Shown here: positions 29,527 to 37,780 of the stretch, piece after piece
How positions within the stretch are numbered: the stretch's first letter is position 1
How the letters are laid out: every line of letters begins with the position of its first letter
NCBI RefSeq assembly: GCF_014696615.1
Contig: NZ_JACJQJ010000002.1
Coordinates: forward strand, 1 to 64,000
Length of the DNA stretch: 64,000 bases
Origin: Nostoc linckia FACHB-104
Lineage (GTDB): Bacteria > Cyanobacteriota > Cyanobacteriia > Cyanobacteriales > Nostocaceae
Direction: 5' to 3'
Position numbers and translations under genes: made by a program
The notes under the pieces: generated by a model
Told to the model about the DNA's origin: nothing
The model's input: only the letters and a program-made list of their open reading frames with translations
The model's database searches: none

Positions 29527-29856
29527 ATTTATCAAGTATGGACTGATTGCCAAAATATAATGCAATACGCTTGGGTTAAGCTCATTAGCGATTGATTTGT
29601 CACTTATTAAAAAAGTCAGTAGATTTGGGGGATTCTCCCCCAAACCCCCGATTGGGTGACGGTTGCGTCCCCCAAACCCCCTCCAAAATTATTCAGGACT
29701 TACGCAAGCAAAATTTGTCATTGCGACCGGAACATAGTTTAGGGAAGCAATCCCATAATTTTCAGCGATTAATATATCGATGTTAAAAAGTTTGCCACAA
29801 ATTTATGATTTGAAATGTCTTATTTTTAAATCTTGTTTTGGTAGATATACACTCCT
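29527..29856. other. intergenic region with degenerate repeats
   Basis: No credible gene. At 29625-29690 is a GGGGGATTCTCCCCCAAACCCCC-like repeat that can fold on itself. At 29695-29757 AGGACTTACGCA is followed by GTCATTGCGACCGG and GAAGCAATCCCA, which look like degraded copies of dispersed Nostocales repeats; a related copy lies at 17969-17995. Confidence 0.55.
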
Positions 29857-30240
29857 TTACTCATGACCATCACCAATGCAGGTCAAAATAGGAGCAAGTG
29901 ATTGGCTGTTGACCCAATCAACCACAAGGCTATTGTCTTGAAATGAGGCAGCAATCGCCTGTTTGTCATGTAGGCAAGTAGCTTTATAACCCTTCCAATC
30001 GCAGGGTTGTCCTGGAGGTGTGCGAACGCGAATATTTCCCCCATCAACACTCAATTCTTCTACGGTTGATTCTACTTGTGGTAATTCAAAATTTTGACGA
30101 TAGTTAAACATTCAATATCTTCTGCGGCACGTTGATACGATACCGACGCACTGACTCGCAAACAACAAGCCTCTAAATATGGACTCAATAGATTATGCGG
30201 TCTAAGTTCTAGCTTTTGTGCTTGAGAGTTTGTAATTAAA
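29857..30240 (-). pseudogene. ISKra4-type transposase fragment (ORF2), internally broken and 3'-truncated
   Basis: Two frames abut near 30105-30115: AAEDIECLT upstream and YRQNFELPQVESTVEEL downstream. In intact relatives these two blocks are separated by a short stretch, so I infer a small deletion plus frameshift. The open part ends at GDGHE, where intact copies continue into the DDE domain. Confidence 0.65.
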
Positions 30241-30259
30241 AGTTCTCCAATAATACTTT

Positions 30260-30469
30260 TTATTTTTCGCTTGTATCCTCGGCTTTCTTCTGTGGAATTT
30301 TCGATAAAAAAATTCCTACTTCTGGCATGACATATTCCTGCATTTGCGCGCGGACTACTGATTCTATTTTTGCTAAACTTGTGAGTTTCTCACTATTCGT
30401 ATTTTTGTAGAGTATCTTTGCTATTGGACGCGAATATTCTTTGAGGTGCTGTTCTTCTTCAGGAGTCAT
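30260..30469 (-). CDS. small ORF1 of the ISKra4-type element
   Basis: 69 residues starting MTPEEEQHLKEYSRPIAKIL and ending in a charged KAEDTSEK tail. I take it as the upstream ORF or N-terminal part of the transposase, because the overlapping -1 frame continues directly into transposase sequence. An AAAAATAAAAA tract lies at the junction and could allow programmed frameshifting, but no perfect slippery heptamer is visible. On its own it has no evident function. Confidence 0.5.
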   Translation of the reverse strand: MTPEEEQHLKEYSRPIAKILYKNTNSEKLTSLAKIESVVRAQMQEYVMPEVGIFLSKIPQKKAEDTSEK

Positions 30470-30705
30470 AGTTCTACATAGTCTTGATGACTTTATTATC
30501 CCTTCCTAGTGTCCCATTACTTCCTGACTTCAGATTTCTGTTACCATCTTTCCCGCTTATTTATTCTTGTTGAAATAATAAAAAGTGGGATGCACCCTTC
30601 TTACGTTAGCTTTGTATTCATGTTAACACTATAGAAAGCCAGACACAGACTGATTTGTAAATTTTCGGACGTGTCTATTTCAATTCGTTTTATTGGAGAA
30701 CTTTG

Positions 30706-31290
30706 ATGAAGCTATTTCGCATTCTTCCATTAGTTGTTGGTAGTGCTGCTGCTGGTATCCTTGCAAATACATCACCAGCTCATGCACTGACTTGGACTTT
30801 GAATAATGTTACATTTGCGGATGGCGCTACTGCAACTGGTACATTTGATTATGATGCTGTAAGTAATACTTACTCTAACTTGAATATTACTTTATCATCG
30901 GGAACAATTTACAGCAGTTCTAGCTTTAATACTTCTCATATCAACTTTCAACAAAACTATAGATTTTCTGTTTGTAGCAATGGTTCTGGTTGTTTTAACT
31001 CACAATACCTTTACTTGATATTTAGTAATAACTTGAGTAACCTACCTGCAACTGTTACTGTGCTTGGTCACAGTTATGGTCTGACAAATAGTAGTGGAAA
31101 CATAACCATATCCCAATCTTTAACTTCAGGTACAATTTCAAGCACAGCAGCAGTACCCTTCGATATCCCAGGAGGAGCAACAATTCCCTCGGTCGGCGCA
31201 CTACTAGCCCTTGGCGCAATGAGAAAAACAAGAAAGAGCATAGCATCAAAAACCCGCATCGCCAACCCTGTAACAGCAACGGTTAGCTAG
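30706..31290 (+). CDS. exported protein with a C-terminal sorting-signal-like tail
   Basis: 194 residues from the ATG at 30706, which has GGAG upstream; a TTG directly before it is unlikely. A signal peptide ends after SPAHA. The mature part begins LTWTLNNVTFADGATATGTF, a domain common in secreted cyanobacterial proteins, and is Ser/Thr/Asn-rich with one Cys pair (VCSNGSGCF). The C-terminus has VPFDIPGGATIP, a hydrophobic stretch (SVGALLALGAM) and a basic RKTRK cluster. This is the layout of PEP-CTERM-like signals read by exosortases, although the motif is not PEP. A further 17 residues follow the basic cluster. Confidence 0.75.
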   Translation: MKLFRILPLVVGSAAAGILANTSPAHALTWTLNNVTFADGATATGTFDYDAVSNTYSNLNITLSSGTIYSSSSFNTSHINFQQNYRFSVCSNGSGCFNSQYLYLIFSNNLSNLPATVTVLGHSYGLTNSSGNITISQSLTSGTISSTAAVPFDIPGGATIPSVGALLALGAMRKTRKSIASKTRIANPVTATVS

Positions 31291-31359
31291 CATAAATTTT
31301 TTCACCTCCGATTTGCCCTTTTTGTTACCTGGTAAACAAATCAACATATTTTGGAGCAT

Positions 31360-31659
31360 TTATGTAAATATCTTCCTAACTCCAAATATCAAATCAAGAG
31401 GGTGCGTTACCTTGTTAACGCTACTTAAACAAACCTTGTTGATGTTTCCGGTATCCAGGCTATTGTGTGTGCTATATCCCTGACCAATGGTAATCGGTTT
31501 ATTTCCGGCTACGTATGTACCACTATGCTCAAATGTTCTCTCTTGGAACGTTACTGCTGGCGGGCGTGACCAGTTTGTATGGTCGCCCGCTAGCAGCGGA
31601 GGCTTAATCGTTGGTTCATAAGCTACTTGACGAAATTCTTCTAGTCTGACAAGTTTCAT
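31360..31659 (-). CDS. possible small hypothetical protein
   Basis: A 99-residue open frame starting MKLVRLEEFRQVAYEP, with a soluble, mixed composition and no signal peptide or membrane segment. I recognise no family. The ATG at 31659 has no strong ribosome-binding site. It could be a real accessory gene or a chance frame. Confidence 0.3.
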   Translation of the reverse strand: MKLVRLEEFRQVAYEPTIKPPLLAGDHTNWSRPPAVTFQERTFEHSGTYVAGNKPITIGQGYSTHNSLDTGNINKVCLSSVNKVTHPLDLIFGVRKIFT

Positions 31660-31798
31660 ATTGGCAGGTGAGACTAGGTGGTTCTGCTCTCAGTTTCTGC
31701 TATCAGGGGGTCTGTATTCAATCAGTTACCCTGTTTTTTCTTTCTCATTCCCCATTTAGTCTAAACTCCAGTTACTAATTGCAAAACTATTTATTTTA

Positions 31799-32776
31799 TT
31801 AAGCACTCAAACTCACAACTTTTCTAGAATCTAGGCAAAGCGCGGCTACAGAATATTTAAGCACTACCGAGGCTTCTTTAGCATTACAAGAACTCTTCAC
31901 TTCAACGGTTCTTTTTTCATCCTTCACTAATTTAGCTTTGTAACTATATAGTGAGCCTGAATTGTCTTCAAAACTCAGTTCAGCTAATAAAGTATGATTA
32001 TCTAAACTTTGCTCCAGAATTTTACCTGTTACTGCGTAATTGAACCAATCCCATCCATGACGCAGAATTAATTCCTTTTCTAAAATTTGCAGTGGAACTG
32101 GCAAAATTCCCCAGCCTCGATAGACTTGATTAAATAACTGGATATCTCCAGTACGAGTCAAAATTGATTTAAACGAATCTTGGTCTAAATTACCGTAATA
32201 GCGCCCTTCTGGTAAATCAATCATAGTTGGTGCAAATCGATGTCCACCAAAATGGCTTGATTTCCAAATCCGCACATTTTCTAAGCCTGAATGAGCAATA
32301 GTTTCTTGAGCATAAAAATAAAAAGGATTACCATATCTAGCACAGCATTTATCATGACTGCCGTGAGTACATACTAAAATATCTCTAGTAACTTTGGTTT
32401 CTCTTTCATAATCAGAAAAATTACCCCATAAGAATTTCTTTACTAGCGCTGCTACTTGCTCAATGTTCGCTAGCTTAAATTCATGCTTGCGGTATCCCTG
32501 ACTTAATCCCTTTTGTTTTTGATAGATTAAAAGAGTTGTTTGTTCAACTTTATGTGATACATCATTTGCAATTAACAGAAAGCGAATCGGTAGTTTAGCA
32601 CGTTTTACCTCATCTACCAAAAGCTTTAAATTACTGGGTACCCATTTAGAATTAAAAGCTTCTGAAGTCCAAGGTGGTGGACATTCAACTAAAATATAAG
32701 TTTCGTAATTGGTAGCACTACCAATAACATCTTCTCCTATTTGTTTGGAATGATCTGAACAAAAAAAAGTATTCAT
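31799..32776 (-). CDS. sucrase/ferredoxin-like family protein
   Basis: 325 residues. The landmark is VCTHGSHDKCCARYGNPFYFYAQ followed by IWKSSHFGGHRFAPTMIDLP, the thioredoxin-like [2Fe-2S] fold region of the Suc_Fer-like family (PF06999), with the Cys and His residues expected to hold a cluster. The N-terminal part (FFCSDHSKQIGEDVIGSA, VECPPPW) fits too. Despite the name, no sucrase activity should be assumed. It probably has an electron-transfer role. It lies 102 bases downstream of an unrecognised ORF on the same strand. Confidence 0.88.
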   Translation of the reverse strand: MNTFFCSDHSKQIGEDVIGSATNYETYILVECPPPWTSEAFNSKWVPSNLKLLVDEVKRAKLPIRFLLIANDVSHKVEQTTLLIYQKQKGLSQGYRKHEFKLANIEQVAALVKKFLWGNFSDYERETKVTRDILVCTHGSHDKCCARYGNPFYFYAQETIAHSGLENVRIWKSSHFGGHRFAPTMIDLPEGRYYGNLDQDSFKSILTRTGDIQLFNQVYRGWGILPVPLQILEKELILRHGWDWFNYAVTGKILEQSLDNHTLLAELSFEDNSGSLYSYKAKLVKDEKRTVEVKSSCNAKEASVVLKYSVAALCLDSRKVVSLSA

Positions 32777-32878
32777 CTATCTGATCTCATGCTGAAATTT
32801 TATGGACAATGTGAGAACAAAATAAAATTGTGATCCTAGCTACAATAGCTTTCAACTAACTAGATTAACTGAATAAAA

Positions 32879-33481
32879 CTAGGTAGCCACTTTATAACAT
32901 TCATTTCTACTAAACCTATTTCCGGTTAATAAATTCTCCACAATAGGGGTAGAAAAGCTGCGGAAAATTTCTTCCGTACCGACAGAGTTAATTTTGTATC
33001 CTTTGTCAGTTGACAGTTGAAAAATTCTCAATAGCTGATGACAGCCTTGTGTACTCTTGGTTAAAGAGCCACAGTCAAAGTATTGTAGCTTTAGCCTACT
33101 TAAGCGATTCAAGTAACTGATAACACAGTTATAAATCTGGCTAAAATTACAGGTATTATGGAAATTTTTTTTAATTAAATGATATATATAATCATTTGCA
33201 GTCCGTGTCTCTACACCTGTAGGTATAAATTTACGTTTAGCCTGCTTTACTAAGGAACTTAGCTGCTTTACCCACCATCTGATAGATTGAATCGTATCTC
33301 GCCCATATATTCCTACTACTGGATGTTCTCTGGCTTGAGATCGGGAAATTGTCTGGATTAATTCATTGTCTTTTAAGTATTTATCTCCATTGTAATTTAA
33401 AAACATATTGCAAATAATTCTCAATTGACTGGGAAAAAAATAAAATTTTGTATTCAAATTTTGTTTATGTTCTTCTATCAC
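32879..33481 (-). CDS. hypothetical protein, unrecognised
   Basis: 200 residues, basic and rich in Asn, Ser, Tyr and Ile, in an AT-rich stretch. No signal peptide or membrane helix is clear. I see no motif I can name; segments such as SQAREHPVVGIYGRDTIQSI and KRKFIPTGVETRTANDYIYH look protein-like. It may be a recently acquired or decaying gene. It is upstream of and co-directional with the sucrase/ferredoxin-like gene. Confidence 0.45.
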   Translation of the reverse strand: MIEEHKQNLNTKFYFFPSQLRIICNMFLNYNGDKYLKDNELIQTISRSQAREHPVVGIYGRDTIQSIRWWVKQLSSLVKQAKRKFIPTGVETRTANDYIYHLIKKNFHNTCNFSQIYNCVISYLNRLSRLKLQYFDCGSLTKSTQGCHQLLRIFQLSTDKGYKINSVGTEEIFRSFSTPIVENLLTGNRFSRNECYKVAT

Positions 33482-34003
33482 CTTTACTAACTATGAGTCA
33501 GGCTAATAAAATCAACATTAGCTGTGAGAAAATAAATTACTGAATCTGGTGGTAGGGAACTATTATTCAGCAAATATTGTTAATTTCACAGTTATATTCA
33601 GTTTTTAAAGATATTGATATCCTTTTTACTCGTTTCATCTACTGAAATTTTCATCAGGCTTTTTTTTGATACCTATTTTGAATGTAACTGAAGTTAAGAA
33701 TAAAAGCAAGTATTTGATAACTTTTATGGAGTTCGCTGCAATTTACAGACTTATCAATACTAGATAAATCAATGCTAACAGCATAATTAATAGTTGAGTT
33801 TGCTGCTGATAGTAACTATTGTGATCTTCAATACAAATAATAGTATTTCTCAATAGTGAATTAATATTAGCGTGAGAAAGGTAACAAATCAATGCCACAG
33901 AACACAGAGAGGATAAGTTTTATACTGTAGTGTAAAAGCGATCGCATCTCAAAAAACTGCGCTACTGTACTGGTAATGCATCAAGTCCAAATCAAGTTAG
34001 TCT
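33482..34003. other. AT-rich intergenic region, nothing recognised
   Basis: About 520 bases, strongly AT-rich, between divergent genes. I see no ORF, RNA gene or tandem repeat. Confidence 0.5.
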
Positions 34004-34534
34004 ATGCAGCGGATTTCTATTGTCGGAACCACAGGTTCAGGTAAGACAACTTTAGCGAAACAAATTTCTCTGCGCCGCAACCTACCCCATATAGAATTAG
34101 ACTATTTGCACTGGGAACCTAACTGGGTAGAAGTACCAAACCAGATAATGCGAGAAAGGGTGTCTCAAGCACTATCAGGTAATAGCTGGGTAGTAGATGG
34201 TAATTACAGTATCGTGCGGGATATTGTTTGGGGAAAAGCTGACACGGTGGTGTGGTTAGATTATTCTTGGTCAGTGGTGATGAGTCGAATATTGCGGCGC
34301 ACAATGTCGCGAGTAATCACACAACAAGAAGTCTGCAATGGCAACCGCGAAACATGGCAAACTACCTTTAGTCGCGATTCCATAATTTTGTGGGCGCTGA
34401 AGAATTACTATCCACTCCGCAGGGAATACCCCCAGCTATTTACCAAATCAGAGTATGCCCATTTGAGAATTGTACATCTGCGATCGCCTGCCGATACTGA
34501 AAATTGGCTACACGAGAATTTTGCCGAAAAATGA
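34004..34534 (+). CDS. P-loop NTPase, adenylate kinase/FlaR-like (DNA topology modulation family)
   Basis: 176 residues with an N-terminal Walker A GTTGSGKTTLAKQ, followed by LPHIELDYLHWEPNW, the conserved block of the AAA family sometimes annotated as topology modulation protein or adenylate kinase-like. It continues with VVDGNYSIVRDIVWGKADTVVWLDYSWSV and a C-terminal LRIVHLRSPADTENWL. It should bind ATP and may phosphorylate a small molecule; the substrate is unknown. Confidence 0.85.
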   Translation: MQRISIVGTTGSGKTTLAKQISLRRNLPHIELDYLHWEPNWVEVPNQIMRERVSQALSGNSWVVDGNYSIVRDIVWGKADTVVWLDYSWSVVMSRILRRTMSRVITQQEVCNGNRETWQTTFSRDSIILWALKNYYPLRREYPQLFTKSEYAHLRIVHLRSPADTENWLHENFAEK

Positions 34535-34634
34535 AAACGGAAGATAGAATAAGTTTTAGCCGCTAATTGCCAAGCAAAAGCTTTTATGAATGAGTATTTA
34601 TTGATATTTGTGCGAATTAGCTAGTTTATTGATT

Positions 34635-34829
34635 GTGAACCTGATGCACGATTTGTAAACTTGATGCACGAGTTCGTGAACTTGATGCACGAGTTCGTGC
34701 AATTGATTCACAAGTTGTAAACTTGATGCACGAGTTCGTGTACTTGATTCACAAGTCGTGAACTTGATGCACGAGTTCGTGTACTTGATTCCCAAGTCGT
34801 AAACTTGATTCACGAGTTGTAAACTTGAT
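34635..34829. repeat. minisatellite of 20-21 base units
   Basis: Units begin at 34635, 34655, 34676, 34697, 34717, 34738, 34758, 34779, 34799 and 34819 (last partial), so the period alternates between 20 and 21. The consensus is GTGAACTTGATGCACGAGTTC. Full-length copies contain the imperfect dyad CACGAGTTCGTG across the unit junction. A minus-strand open frame through it merely translates the repeat. Confidence 0.9.
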
Positions 34830-34908
34830 AATTTAATTTCACCATAACGTCAGGCGATCGCATATTTATATCCCCTGGAAGCTGAGAAATTTCTTAGCTG
34901 TGGTGTTC

Positions 34909-35565
34909 CTATTTTGTAGCTACCCCCATAATATGAGGACTGACAATCGGGAATGGGGCCTCGAAATGCTCATAATTTAACTTAGAAAACCCAACTTGTT
35001 CTAAAGCCACCCAAGTTTCCCTGTCTGGATGACAACCATCACCTAAAAATTGCCAAATTGGGCGAACGGTACTTTGCACCCGTCGTAAAAATGTACCACT
35101 GGGTGCGGCGACATGTTCAATAAATAAGAAGCGTCCACCTGGTTTGAGAATCCTTAATATTTCTCGCAATGTAGCGGCTAGATTTGGTACTGAACACAAA
35201 ACTAAAGTACTCACTACAGTATCTATGCTGTTATCTGATGCATTTATGCTGTCAGCTGTACCTGTACGGATATCGATGTTTAAACCTAACTGTTCTGCTG
35301 CTTCTCGCAGATAAGAATGCATGAATGGGTTTGGCTCAACTCCAATCCAGTTTATATCTTGCGGGTAATAGGATAGGTTGGGGCCTGTTCCCGGGCCTAT
35401 TTCTAAAATATTACCGTGGAGATTGGTAAAGAGGGAACGTTTGCGATCGCTTACGGCTTTTTCATATTCAGCGCTACCTTGAGCCATCATCCAAGCAAAC
35501 AGGCGCTTACCACAATTACTGCAAATATGATTTGCTGATTGTCCACAAGTTTGCTTCTCGGTCAT
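34909..35565 (-). CDS. class I SAM-dependent methyltransferase (METTL7-like)
   Basis: 218 residues. Motif I is ILEIGPGTGPNLSYYP, followed by IGVEPNPFMH, then SIDTVVSTLVLCSVPN and LKPGGRFLFIEHVAAP. The tail FLGDGCHPDRETWVALEQVGF matches the methyltransferases related to animal METTL7 thiol methyltransferases. The N-terminus has CGQSANHICSNCGKRLFAWMM with a Cys4 arrangement that could bind a metal. It is probably a small-molecule (thiol or lipid) methyltransferase. Confidence 0.85.
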   Translation of the reverse strand: MTEKQTCGQSANHICSNCGKRLFAWMMAQGSAEYEKAVSDRKRSLFTNLHGNILEIGPGTGPNLSYYPQDINWIGVEPNPFMHSYLREAAEQLGLNIDIRTGTADSINASDNSIDTVVSTLVLCSVPNLAATLREILRILKPGGRFLFIEHVAAPSGTFLRRVQSTVRPIWQFLGDGCHPDRETWVALEQVGFSKLNYEHFEAPFPIVSPHIMGVATK

Positions 35566-35705
35566 ATTCCACTTCGCCTAATATTTCAGCCTCTATGTTC
35601 CTTCAGCATACAATTTTTGATTTGTGAAAAAATCTCACCTTTGATGCTGATGCTGTACTCTCGCCGCTAACGCATCCTATGTGAACTGATAAAAATTAGG
35701 AATTT

Positions 35706-36134
35706 TTATGAGGTTTTTAGCTTTTTTCTTTCTGCTAACCAAGTAAATAACACAATACCGCAAAAGTCGGCAGTTAAATCAACTAAGTCGAAAGAACGAT
35801 AAGGTACAAAGAATTGAATTATTTCATCTATTACACAAATCAAGATCACAATCATCGGAGCCAATGGCAAAGAAATATTAAAAACTTGGATTTTACGTTT
35901 ATTCCAAGCTAAATGGCTGATAAAAGCAGCAATACCTAATAGCAGAAAATGCAAAATTGTATCGTAATGAGGAAATTGAGCTAGTTCGGTTGGGATAACT
36001 TTTAAATATGCAGATAGCGAGATAGACATCAAAATGCCAAAGTAAACCCAAAATGCAAATACCCAAGGTCTATTAGCTTTCATTTTCAGCGCAGAAAAGG
36101 TAGTATTTATAACTCCAAAAATAACAAAGAGCAT
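35706..36134 (-). CDS. VanZ family membrane protein
   Basis: 142 residues with four hydrophobic segments (about 1-16, 26-45, 58-76 and 91-112) and a further C-terminal one. It contains YDTILHFLLLGIAAFISHLAW, VILICVIDEIIQFFVPYRSFDLVDLTADFCGI, the family's conserved DE(I/x)xQ...R...D(L/x)xAN-like sequence. VanZ was named for teicoplanin resistance; cyanobacterial members have no assigned role. It is 140 bases downstream of the methyltransferase start in the opposite order, same strand. Confidence 0.88.
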   Translation of the reverse strand: MLFVIFGVINTTFSALKMKANRPWVFAFWVYFGILMSISLSAYLKVIPTELAQFPHYDTILHFLLLGIAAFISHLAWNKRKIQVFNISLPLAPMIVILICVIDEIIQFFVPYRSFDLVDLTADFCGIVLFTWLAERKKLKTS

Positions 36135-36341
36135 TCCGCAATCAGAAATGCTCTATTTAGAAAAATTTGCTAAAGATAATGAGAAGTTAGAGATACTTTA
36201 TAAAGTAAACCTTAAATTGTAGGATGCGTTACGCTATCGCTAACGCATCGAAAAAGATGGTACGTTACTTAATATTTACTTTATAAATAGCCTCTTAGTT
36301 TGAATATTAACAATATTCAAAATGCCTAAATTAGCAAAAAA

Positions 36342-36602
36342 TTAGGCATGAAGATTGGCTTGTTCTTGTAACCAGGGGTCTACAGGCTGTCCATCTTTGC
36401 GACGCAATTCAATTTCCACTACCATAACTTCTTTAGAACCAGGAGGAGCAGGTTTTTTATGGAAAATAATGTCATAGGCTAGTGGATCGTGATTGCGTTC
36501 TTTTAACCATTCTTGCACTTTGGTAGTGGCAAAGAATGATTGACCTTGCTCAAACATCCGAGTAATCTGCATTTGTAGGGTGTAGGGATTTAGGCGACCC
36601 AT
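36342..36602 (-). CDS. conserved cyanobacterial hypothetical protein
   Basis: 86 residues, soluble: MGRLNPYTLQMQITRMFEQGQSFFATTKVQEWLKE followed by HDPLAYDIIFHKKPAPPGSKEV and VVEIELRRKDGQPVDPW. No known motif, but the composition and the clean start and end make it convincing as a gene. Function unknown. Confidence 0.7.
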   Translation of the reverse strand: MGRLNPYTLQMQITRMFEQGQSFFATTKVQEWLKERNHDPLAYDIIFHKKPAPPGSKEVMVVEIELRRKDGQPVDPWLQEQANLHA

Positions 36603-36913
36603 TTTTAACCACCTTTCTCAAATAATTTGCAGGGTTAGGAATGCCTACCCTACTTGACACTTTCATGTTACTTGTATCATAAGTAAGTTTTCTACTGTAG
36701 ATTTAAATTGTTTACCGTTGACGGTTCACAGTTAACTGTCAACCAGCAGGCTTAGTACGGTAAACCTCATAACTGATATTGATGAGTATGAGTCAAAATT
36801 AATCTATCTCAAGGGAAAGCCGCAAAATAGCCGGAGTACGGTAAACTGCAATACTAAACGGCTGAAGCGAAGATTACAATAAAAACTATAAAGCTAGTGG
36901 AGGAGCCACCAGG
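36603..36913. other. divergent intergenic region
   Basis: Contains two copies of AGTACGGTAAAC (36751-36766 and 36831-36846, allowing for flanking differences) and a GTTGAC/GTCAAC inverted sequence near 36718-36742. Just before the next gene is GTGGAGGAGCCAC, in which the ribosome-binding GGAGGAG lies in a four-pair hairpin loop. No gene. Confidence 0.5.
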
Positions 36914-37288
36914 ATGCAAGTTACATACGACCCTGATAAGCGTAAATTGCTATCCTCTCTATGTCATGGGGCGATTTTCTTTAGTACAACATTGTTTTCT
37001 ATTGGTGTTCCCATCGTAATTAATATTATTTCTGATGACCCAGTTGTCAAAAATAACGCCAAAGAATCAATTAATTTTCACTTTAATGTTTGGTTTTGGG
37101 CTACTGTAATTGGAGTACCAATTGCGGTTCTATCTTTCCTGACTTTTGGTCTTGGCGGAATTTTATTCTTCCCTGTTGTAGCTTTGGGTTTTGCAATCCA
37201 CTGGGGATTAACAATTTGGGCGCTATTTCACTGTCTCACCAATCCAGATGAACCGTTCCGTTATCCGTTTATTTTTAGAGTTTTTTAA
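36914..37288 (+). CDS. DUF4870 family membrane protein
   Basis: 124 residues with three hydrophobic segments. Family features are KLLSSLCHGAIFFS near the start, the NNAKESINFHFNVW block (the conserved Asn-Phe-Asn-type motif of the DUF4870/Tic20-like group), and a final membrane segment. Function unknown. A strong GGAGGAG ribosome-binding site precedes the ATG and an intrinsic terminator follows, so it is probably a single-gene transcript. Confidence 0.85.
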   Translation: MQVTYDPDKRKLLSSLCHGAIFFSTTLFSIGVPIVINIISDDPVVKNNAKESINFHFNVWFWATVIGVPIAVLSFLTFGLGGILFFPVVALGFAIHWGLTIWALFHCLTNPDEPFRYPFIFRVF

Positions 37289-37322
37289 TCTTACAAACTA
37301 CAGATAGAAGAGGATGTTTGCC

Positions 37323-37354
37323 AAAGGGATTGAGAATATCATCCCTTTTTTTTT
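37323..37354 (+). terminator. intrinsic terminator after the DUF4870 gene
   Basis: AAAGGGAT and ATCCCTTT pair around a ten-base loop and run into a tract of nine or more T. It stands between the convergent DUF4870 gene and the RelE-like toxin gene. Confidence 0.9.
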
Positions 37355-37381
37355 AAGGATGCGATCGCAGTTTTCTTAAAA

Positions 37382-37780
37382 TTAAAACTCTAATATTTCT
37401 CTAATAATGCTCTTCAGGTCTTTTTCTGCAGGACGTTTTGCAAACTGCTCATGATTATAAATCCATACTAGCTTGATTACATAATCAATCGTATTAACCA
37501 AGTACATCAATCTCACTTGTCCAGAAGCACCTTTACCAGCTTTTAATTCTAGTTTGTGAAATGTCCATCCTTCAGGTAACTGAATTTTTGCAGGTAAGGG
37601 TTCATTGCGAGAATTTATTGGATATGGATCATCAATTAAACCTTCTAAAACTTCCCCTAACATCTCCACAAAATCGCTTCCTAGAGCTTTCGCGAGTTTT
37701 TTAAAAGAACGCCTAAAATTATCAGATTCCTCAATCGAGAAGGGATTTGAGCCAGTCACGCACTTCTCCTTTAGAAACAC
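37382..37780 (-). CDS. RelE/ParE-superfamily-like toxin
   Basis: 132 residues. NFRRSFKKLAKALG, LIDDPYPIN and LRLMYLVN-like QVRLMYLVNTIDYVIKLVWIYNHEQF follow the pattern of the RelE/ParE fold (N-terminal helices, then antiparallel strands). It overlaps the end of the upstream Panacea gene by 50 bases with the ATG at 37780; a GTG at 37759 would overlap by 29. The overlap and co-direction strongly suggest a toxin-antitoxin pair. I infer the toxin role from this pairing; the molecular target is unknown. Confidence 0.75.
   Translation of the reverse strand: MFLKEKCVTGSNPFSIEESDNFRRSFKKLAKALGSDFVEMLGEVLEGLIDDPYPINSRNEPLPAKIQLPEGWTFHKLELKAGKGASGQVRLMYLVNTIDYVIKLVWIYNHEQFAKRPAEKDLKSIIREILEF

Larger units (their letters stand above)
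29857..30469 (-). mobile_element. ISKra4-family insertion sequence remnant
   Basis: Read on the minus strand, a short first ORF (30469-30260) passes in the -1 frame into RGYKRKIKSIIGEL and then LELRPHNLLSPYLEACCLRVS and AAEDIE, the N-terminal part of an ISKra4-type transposase. Near 30112 the frame breaks and continues as RQNFELPQVESTVEELSVDGG up to CIGDGH, where it stops. The catalytic part after that point is missing, so it cannot move itself. I recognise the family from its conserved blocks, from memory. Terminal inverted repeats were not found. Confidence 0.7.

Noticed and set aside
29592-29786. 64-residue ORF downstream of the exported protein gene
   Set aside because: It lies within dispersed repeat sequence.
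34598-34813. 71-residue ORF
   Set aside because: It is simply the minisatellite read in one frame.
34635-34829. CRISPR array
   Set aside because: Units abut with no unique spacers.
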